Source: Plantibacter sp. ME-Dv--P-122b (GTDB lineage: Bacteria; Actinomycetota; Actinomycetes; Actinomycetales; Microbacteriaceae). Taken from it: DNA of 64,000 bases. This document shows positions 58,953 through 64,000 of the stretch, one piece after another. The position numbers and the translations under genes were made by a program. Location: assembly GCF_030209375.1 (NCBI RefSeq), contig NZ_JARVSC010000011.1, positions 124,001-188,000 on the forward strand, given 5' to 3'. The first letter of the stretch is position 1. The number at the start of each line of letters is the position of its first letter. The notes beneath the pieces are model-generated. The model was not told the origin of the DNA. It did no database searches and saw only the letters and a list, made by a program, of their open reading frames with translations.

Positions 58953-59014
58953 GGTCCCTGAGCTTGTCGAAGGGCCGGGTGTGTCCTTAGTGCCCTTCGA
59001 CAGGCTCAGGGACC
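58953..59014. repeat. REP-like inverted pair
   Basis: GGTCCCTGAGCTTGTCGAAG at 58953 and its near complement GCCCTTCGACAGGCTCAGGG at 58992-59014 form a hairpin after the hydrolase stop, which may also serve as terminator. Confidence 0.75.
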
Positions 59015-59055
59015 GGGGGCTGGGGGAGCGGGACGTAGTCGGTTGGGTGGGTGGT

Positions 59056-59163
59056 GCCCTTCGACAGGCTCAGGGACCGGGGTGGGGCTCAGGGACCGGG
59101 GTGGCTGGGGCTCAGGGACCGGGGTGGGGCTCAGGGACCGGGGTGGTTGGGGTTCAGGGACCG
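59056..59163. repeat. REP half-unit followed by tandem CTCAGGGACCGGGGTGG array
   Basis: A third copy of GCCCTTCGACAGGCTCAGGG starts at 59056. Its right edge, CTCAGGGACCGGGGTGG, is then repeated about four more times with small variations (spacers GGG or CTGGGG) up to 59163, ending 11 bases before the flavin monooxygenase stop codon. Confidence 0.75.
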
Positions 59164-59173
59164 GTGGCTCGTC

Positions 59174-60544
59174 CTACTTCGCGTAGCGGTAGCGGGCCCC
59201 GGTGTGCTCCTCGGGGAGACGGTCGCCACGACCGTGGAGCTTGTGCCGCAGGCTGCCCTCGACGTACTCCTCGGGGTAGGCACCTCGACGACGCAGCTCC
59301 GGGATGACGAACTCGACGATGTCCTCGAAGGTGCCCGGCGTGATCGCGTAGGCGAGGTTGAAGCCGTCGACGTCGGTCTCCTCCACCCACTCCTGCAGGG
59401 TGTCGGCGATCTCCGACGCACTGCCGACGATCCGCGGACCGAGCCCACCGATCGCCCCCATGCGTGCGATGTCCTTCACCTTGAACTCGCCTCCTTCCTC
59501 GTTGGCCGCCTGGTAGTTGGCGACCGCCGACTGGATGGCGTTGCTCTTCACGTTGCCGATCGGCTCCTCCGGGTCGTACTGCGACAGGTCGATGCCCATC
59601 CAGCCCGACATGAACACGAGTGCACCCTCCTGCGACGCGTACTGCAGGTAGTCCTCGTGCTTCGCCTGGGCCTTCTCGCTCGTCTCGTCGGTGATGATCG
59701 TCAGCAGCGTGTAGATCTTCGCCGAGTACCGGTCGCGACCGGCGGCCTCGAGGGCGTCACGGATGCGGCCGACCGTCGCCTTCAAGCCGGCCTTCGTCGA
59801 CGCGCCGACGAAGATCGCCTCCGCGTTGCCAGCGGCGAACTGGATGCCGCGCGGCGACGCACCGGCCTGGTAGATCACCGGCGTGCGCTGCTTGGACGGC
59901 TCGGACAGATGGATGCCGGGCACCGTGTAGTGCTTGCCGAAGTGGCCGATCTCGTGGACCTTCGTCGGATCGGTGAAGACGCCCGTCTCGCGGTCGCGGA
60001 CGACGGCGTCGTCCTCCCACGAGCCCTCCCACAGCTTGTAGAGGACCTCGAGGTACTCGTCTGCGACGTCGTACCGCTCGTCGTGCTCGAGCTGGTCGTC
60101 GTGCCCCATGTTGCGTGCCGCACTCGGCAGGTAGCCGGTGACGACGTTCCAGCCGACCCGCCCCTTGGTCAGGTGGTCGAGCGTCGACATGCGTCGCGCG
60201 AACGGGTACGGGTGCTCGTAGGCGGTGCCGGCCGTGACCCCGAAGCCGAGGTGTTTCGTCACCGCGGCCATCGCCGACACGAGCAGGATCGGGTCGTTCA
60301 CCGGCACCTGCGCGCCGTTGCGGATCGCGGCCTCGTTGCTGTCGCCGTAGACGTCGTACGTGCCGAGGACGTCGGCGATGAAGATGCCGTCGAAGTTCCC
60401 GCGCTCGAGCAGCTGCGCCAGGTCCGTCCAGTAGGAGAGGTCCTTGTAGGTGCTCGAGCGGTCGTCGGGGTGACGCCACATCCCCGACGCCTGGTGGGCG
60501 ACGCAGTTCATGTCGAAGGCGTTGAATCGGATCTGTCGGGTCAT
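59174..60544 (-). CDS. FMN-dependent monooxygenase, NtaA/SnaA/DszA family
   Basis: A 456-residue luciferase-like enzyme. IRFNAFDMNCVAHQASGMWRHPDDRS, LLERGNFDGIFIADVLGTYDVYG, GFGVTAGTAYEHPYPFARRMSTLDHLTKGRVGWNVVTGYL and YQAGASPRGIQFAAGNAEAIFVG are the family blocks. Members use reduced FMN from a partner reductase to cleave C-S or C-N bonds in desulfurisation or chelator breakdown (nitrilotriacetate, EDTA). No reductase gene is adjacent; the flavin reductase-like protein at 9943 is distant. Confidence 0.92.
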   Translation of the reverse strand: MTRQIRFNAFDMNCVAHQASGMWRHPDDRSSTYKDLSYWTDLAQLLERGNFDGIFIADVLGTYDVYGDSNEAAIRNGAQVPVNDPILLVSAMAAVTKHLGFGVTAGTAYEHPYPFARRMSTLDHLTKGRVGWNVVTGYLPSAARNMGHDDQLEHDERYDVADEYLEVLYKLWEGSWEDDAVVRDRETGVFTDPTKVHEIGHFGKHYTVPGIHLSEPSKQRTPVIYQAGASPRGIQFAAGNAEAIFVGASTKAGLKATVGRIRDALEAAGRDRYSAKIYTLLTIITDETSEKAQAKHEDYLQYASQEGALVFMSGWMGIDLSQYDPEEPIGNVKSNAIQSAVANYQAANEEGGEFKVKDIARMGAIGGLGPRIVGSASEIADTLQEWVEETDVDGFNLAYAITPGTFEDIVEFVIPELRRRGAYPEEYVEGSLRHKLHGRGDRLPEEHTGARYRYAK

Positions 60545-60627
60545 ACGGACGATCCTGCATCACGAGTCCCCGGCGTCGCCTGGCAATCGGCCTCGCACGT
60601 AACAGGGCGTCATCTGGGCGCAGGGCG

Positions 60628-62097
60628 CTACCTGTGCGAGGTGTCCTCCGCCGCGATCGCCTCGGCGTACTCCGCGTCGCTGAGCGCACCCACCGTCGAG
60701 TGCCGGCGCCCGTATCCGAGATAGAGCGCGGCGCCGACGAGCATCCAGATGAGGAACACGATCCAGGTCGTCCCGCCGAGCGACACCATCAACCCGAGGC
60801 ACATGACGATGCCGAGCGCGGGGACCACCGGGAACAGCGGTACGGAGTAGCTGCGGTCGAGATCCGGGCGCAGGCGACGCAGCAGGATGACCGAGAGGTT
60901 CACGAGGGCGAACGCGAACAGCGTGCCGATGCTCGTGGCGTCGGCGAGCTCGCCGAGGGGGATGAGGGCGGCGACCACCGCGACGACCGCACCGACGATG
61001 ACGGTCCCGGCGACGGGCGTCCCGCTGCGGCGACCCACGCGCGAGAACACCCTCGGCACCATGCCGTCCTGTGCCATCCGGTACAGGATGCGCGTCTGCC
61101 CGTAGTAGACGGTGAGCACCACGCTCGCGATCGCGATGACCGCGCCGATGGAGAAGAAGAGCGCGACGATCGGCTGTCCGGTGATCTCGGTGAGGATGCC
61201 GACGAACGCGGACTCGTCGTCGGCGAACTCGGTCCATGGCCGGGCGCCGATCGCGGCGATGGCGACGAGGATGTAGACGGCGGTGACGATCACCATCGAC
61301 AGGATGATCGCGCGCGGCAGGTCGCGACGCGGGTTCGTCGCCTCGTCGCCGGCGGTCGACGCCGCATCGAAGCCGATGTAGGAGAAGAACAGTCGGCTGG
61401 AGGCTGCCGCGATGCCAGCGACCCCCATGGGCGCGAGCGGTTCGAAGTTGCCGAGCGAGAACGCCGAGAACGCGATGACGACGAAGACGAGCAGTACGGC
61501 GAGCTTCACGAACACCATGATCGTGTTCGCCCAGGCGCTGTCCTTCGCACCGCGGACGAGCAGCAGCATCGCGAGCAGGACGAGGGCGGCGGCCGGCAGG
61601 TTGATCAGTCCGCCGGCGACGCCGATCGGGTTCGCGAGTGCCGGCGGCAGTCCCAGGCCGAACACCGCGAGCGCCTCGTTCACGTACTGCCCGGCACCGA
61701 CGGCGACCGCCGCGACGGAGACCCCGTACTCGAGCACGAGGCACCACCCGCACACCCAGGCGACGCCCTCACCCATCGTCGCGTAGGCGTAGGAGTAGCT
61801 GGATCCGGAGACGGGCACCGACCCTGCCATCTCGGCATAGGACAGCGCGGACAGGAGTGCCGCGAGTCCGGCGACCGCGAACGCGATCCAGACGGCGGGT
61901 CCGGCGAGCGGGACGGCGGTGCCGAGGACGACGAAGATGCCGGTGCCGAGCGTCGCGCCGACGCTGATCATCGTGAGTTGCCAGACGCCGAGCGATCGGC
62001 GGAGCGACGTCCCCGACTCGGCGGGATCCGTCCCGAGTCGGACGAGCGGCATGCGCCGGCGCAGCTGCGCGAGGAGCGGGAGTCGGCGATCAGTCAC
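60628..62097 (-). CDS. APC-family amino acid permease
   Basis: A 489-residue membrane protein, start GTG 62097, with about twelve helices. LTMISVGATLGTGIFVVLG is the G-x-G-I-F substrate loop, and FFSYIGFDAASTAGDEATNPRRDLPRAI the E-x-x-NP motif of the cationic/other amino-acid branch (CAT-like). A further block is GQTRILYRMAQDGMVPRVFSRV. It probably imports amino acids with protons. TACCAT eight bases upstream of the start may be a -10 element. Confidence 0.92.
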   Translation of the reverse strand: MTDRRLPLLAQLRRRMPLVRLGTDPAESGTSLRRSLGVWQLTMISVGATLGTGIFVVLGTAVPLAGPAVWIAFAVAGLAALLSALSYAEMAGSVPVSGSSYSYAYATMGEGVAWVCGWCLVLEYGVSVAAVAVGAGQYVNEALAVFGLGLPPALANPIGVAGGLINLPAAALVLLAMLLLVRGAKDSAWANTIMVFVKLAVLLVFVVIAFSAFSLGNFEPLAPMGVAGIAAASSRLFFSYIGFDAASTAGDEATNPRRDLPRAIILSMVIVTAVYILVAIAAIGARPWTEFADDESAFVGILTEITGQPIVALFFSIGAVIAIASVVLTVYYGQTRILYRMAQDGMVPRVFSRVGRRSGTPVAGTVIVGAVVAVVAALIPLGELADATSIGTLFAFALVNLSVILLRRLRPDLDRSYSVPLFPVVPALGIVMCLGLMVSLGGTTWIVFLIWMLVGAALYLGYGRRHSTVGALSDAEYAEAIAAEDTSHR

Positions 62098-62146
62098 GGG
62101 TATCCATGGTAACCGTGGGTGCGAGGAGCATTCGGCGCGCTCGCCC

Positions 62147-63567
62147 TCACCCCGTCTCGGCGAGCTCCGGTCTGGTCTCGTGTCGTCGGCCGTCGGGTGT
62201 GGTCCAGGTGAGGATGCCGCCGGGACGATGTTCGAGGTTCCAACCCGGCAGGTGTTTCAGTCGGTGATGATGTCGGCAGAGACAGGCCAGATTGTCGACA
62301 GCTGTCGTGCCGCCGTCCTGCCAGGCGACCGAGTGGTCGAGGTCGCAGCTCCGGGCGGCTCGTCCGCAGCCCGGAGCCCGACACGTGGTGTCTCGCAGGC
62401 GGACGGCACGCGCCAGGTCGGCCGGTACCCGGTACTGCTCGCGTCCGACGGACACGACGGCTCCCGTTCCGGTTGGGTGAGGATGCGGATCATCGACGGC
62501 GCCGTGACGGCGAGTCGGGCGGCGGTGTGGGGGTCGATCGGGCCGTAGCCGTCGAGTTCCCCGGGTTCGTCGGTGACGCCGAGGGTGGACAGTGCCGGGA
62601 CCGTCATCTGGACGGTGGCCCGGATGCGGGCCTCGATGCCGACGGGCTCGGCGAGCAGGGGCTCGGCTCCGGCGGCGACCGCCTCCTCCGCGATCCTGGC
62701 AGCGTCGTCGAGCGGCGCGGAACCGGGGAGCCACGTGAACGCCCCGGTCGTCTCCGGGTCGACGGGGATGGGGCCGACGTCGTCGCGCACCGTGCCGGCG
62801 ACGGCGAGGGAGGCCAGGGCGTCGGCGCGCAACTGCGCGAGTGTGCGGGTGTCGCCGGCGACCCGTGCGGGAACGGCGACGGCGTCGAGGCGGTTCCTGA
62901 TCGCGTGCGCCAGCGGTGCTGTGGTGAACAGGTGCAGCCAAGCCATGCCGTCGGCCGCGGCCTCGAGCTCGACACGACGGTCGGTGATCGAGCGCGTGCG
63001 TCGGGCGGTGATCGATTCGGGGTGCAGCCGCTCCCGCACGACCCTCGCGCGCTGACGCAGGCGTGCGGTCGTCGATCGGAGGGCGACGGGCAGCACCTGC
63101 TCCAGGAACACCGCGCGGCCCTCCGCCGGGACGTCGCGCAGCTGGTCGGTGATCGTTCGGGCGTGACCGCCGCTGATGGAACCCTCCGCGAGCGCCTCGA
63201 GCACGCTGGGTGCGTGGTGGACGAGCGCCTCGGCGTCGCCGACCCGCGCTTGCAGCGTCGGCTCGGACATCCTCGTGGCGATCGCGAGCGACGCGCACAT
63301 CGAGCGCCTCGCGAGGTCGCGGGCGTCGTGCGACGAGGTGTTCGCTGAGACGAGGGTCGGAGCAGTCGCGTCCGCGTACGAGGACGCCTCGGCGAGCAAC
63401 TGCGCCTCCTCGGCGTCGAGTGCCGCGCGACGCCGGGCGAGGTCGACGAACCGATCGGTGAACGACGCCATCCGAGCAGCGAACACGTCGCTCGGGTGCT
63501 CGGAGTGCTCCAGACGGCCCGTGCGCTCGTGCGCCTCGGGGCCCTGGATCGTGGCGGTCTCGGTCAT
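62147..63567 (-). pseudogene. DUF222/HNH endonuclease gene interrupted by a frameshift
   Basis: Starting at ATG 63567 (MTETATIQGPEA) the frame encodes a DUF222-type domain through ...MIRILTQPE. The continuation GTGAVVSVGREQYRVPADLARAV and the HNH motif (SCDLDHSVAWQ, VDNLACLCRHHHRLKH) are in another frame ending at 62147. The frames meet at about 62473-62480, in the stretch CTCACCCAACCGG on the minus strand: one base is missing, or two extra are present, relative to the usual RILTHP-x-GAVV sequence. The 13E12-like family is abundant in actinobacteria and often decayed. A sequencing error cannot be excluded. Confidence 0.75.
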
Positions 63568-63695
63568 GACTCCAGTCCACCACGGACCACTGACATTCGA
63601 GATGATCAGGAGCGTCCGGGCTGCCCCGCCGCTCCCATCGCGTCGCACAGACAACCGTCGAACACCAGGGCGATCGCGCCGTCACCGGTGGCTCG

Positions 63696-63710
63696 TACGA
63701 TGAGCGGGTG
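63696..63710 (+). promoter_or_regulatory. Probable leaderless promoter: TACGAT, six bases, GTG
   Basis: TACGAT ends six bases before the GTG start at 63708, with no ribosome-binding site. Fourth example of this arrangement in the window. Confidence 0.5.
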
Positions 63711-64000
63711 GGTATGCGTTCGCTGCTGAGTCAGCTGGCCGGGGGAGTCCGAGGAGCGGCGCCGGAAGGTGTCGACGAGCAGGCGATCGTCCGCCTCAAC
63801 GCGGAACGGCCCGTGCGCGAAGTGCTCGAGCTGGCCGGCCGGATCGGCGAGTCGATGCTGGCGCTCGGAGCCGCAGCGGCCGAGGTCACCGACGCCATCC
63901 GCCGCGTGTGCCGGGCGTTCGACCTCGAATGCCAGGTCGACCTGACCTTCACCTCCATCCTCATCGCCCACGACGGTTCAGAGCGGTCACCGGGGGTCAC
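63708..64000 (+). CDS. Threonine/serine exporter (ThrE-like), start only
   Basis: The frame opens at GTG 63708 (an ATG at 63714 is also possible) and runs off the window end, so only 97 residues are visible. VREVLELAGRIGESMLALGAAAAEVTDAIRRVCRAFDLECQVDLTFTSILIAHDG matches the cytoplasmic N-terminal domain of the ThrE/DUF1212 family, which includes threonine/serine exporters of corynebacteria. The membrane part lies beyond the window. Confidence 0.8.
   Translation, partial: MGMRSLLSQLAGGVRGAAPEGVDEQAIVRLNAERPVREVLELAGRIGESMLALGAAAAEVTDAIRRVCRAFDLECQVDLTFTSILIAHDGSERSPGV

Overview
The window is about 70% G+C and gene-dense, with strongly G/C-biased third codon positions. Short intergenic gaps, ATGA/GTGA stop-start overlaps and several apparently leaderless genes point to an actinobacterium. 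A two-domain DUF3349 protein beside a PiT transporter, a DUF222/HNH protein and LPxTG pili suggest Microbacteriaceae (inferred from gene content only). One tRNA gene (Gly, anticodon CCC) is present. No rRNA, CRISPR, prophage or transposase was seen.

Layout. 1-6480: the 3' part of a membrane acyltransferase; a metal-responsive operon (a 40-codon L36-like ORF, FecCD-type ABC permease, lipoprotein, ATPase, methyltransferase) behind a near-ideal Fur/Zur-type palindrome; and an MFS gene. 6687-11259: small accessory genes (receiver-like protein, serine hydrolase, HicAB toxin-antitoxin, alpha/beta hydrolase with a divergent Lrp regulator, flavin reductase, GNAT). 11305-33511: a catabolic supercluster of about 22 kb.

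The supercluster holds a hydroxyacyl-CoA-type dehydrogenase, a two-domain VOC protein, a polar amino acid ABC importer, a fused OoxA-OoxB type FAD/Fe-S dehydrogenase with its OoxC-like ferredoxin subunit, and a DapA-family lyase. It continues with an Old Yellow Enzyme, an IclR regulator of the PcaR/PcaU/PobR type, a semialdehyde dehydrogenase, an omega-aminotransferase, an AcoX-like protein and a GcvPA/GcvPB-like PLP enzyme pair without H or T proteins. PcaI, PcaJ and a PcaF-like thiolase plus two SDRs complete it. The ending strongly implies that 3-oxoadipate (or a close homologue) is converted to succinyl-CoA and acetyl-CoA. The importer, amine dehydrogenase and aminotransferase imply that the starting compound is an amino or imino acid. 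The substrate is unknown, and this is the best candidate for an undescribed pathway. A repeated 14-bp motif at two divergent promoters suggests common control by the IclR protein.

33606-46851: MOSC protein, Lrp/LysE exporter pair, TPR protein, GNAT, TetR with alcohol dehydrogenase, TetR with SDR, a conserved PiT phosphate transporter operon with a possible PHO box, a LuxR-type regulator beside a secreted beta-rich (possibly aerolysin-like) protein, a zinc-finger/nuclease-like protein and a DHA2 efflux pump. 46977-53936: a sortase-assembled pilus locus (class C sortase, backbone pilin with LPLTG, 1439-residue adhesin with LPRTG) behind a long structured leader. 54306-64000: a TSUP permease, small enzymes, the tRNA, an alpha/beta hydrolase flanked by REP-like palindromes and tandem arrays, a flavin monooxygenase, an APC permease, a frameshifted DUF222/HNH gene and the start of a ThrE-type exporter.
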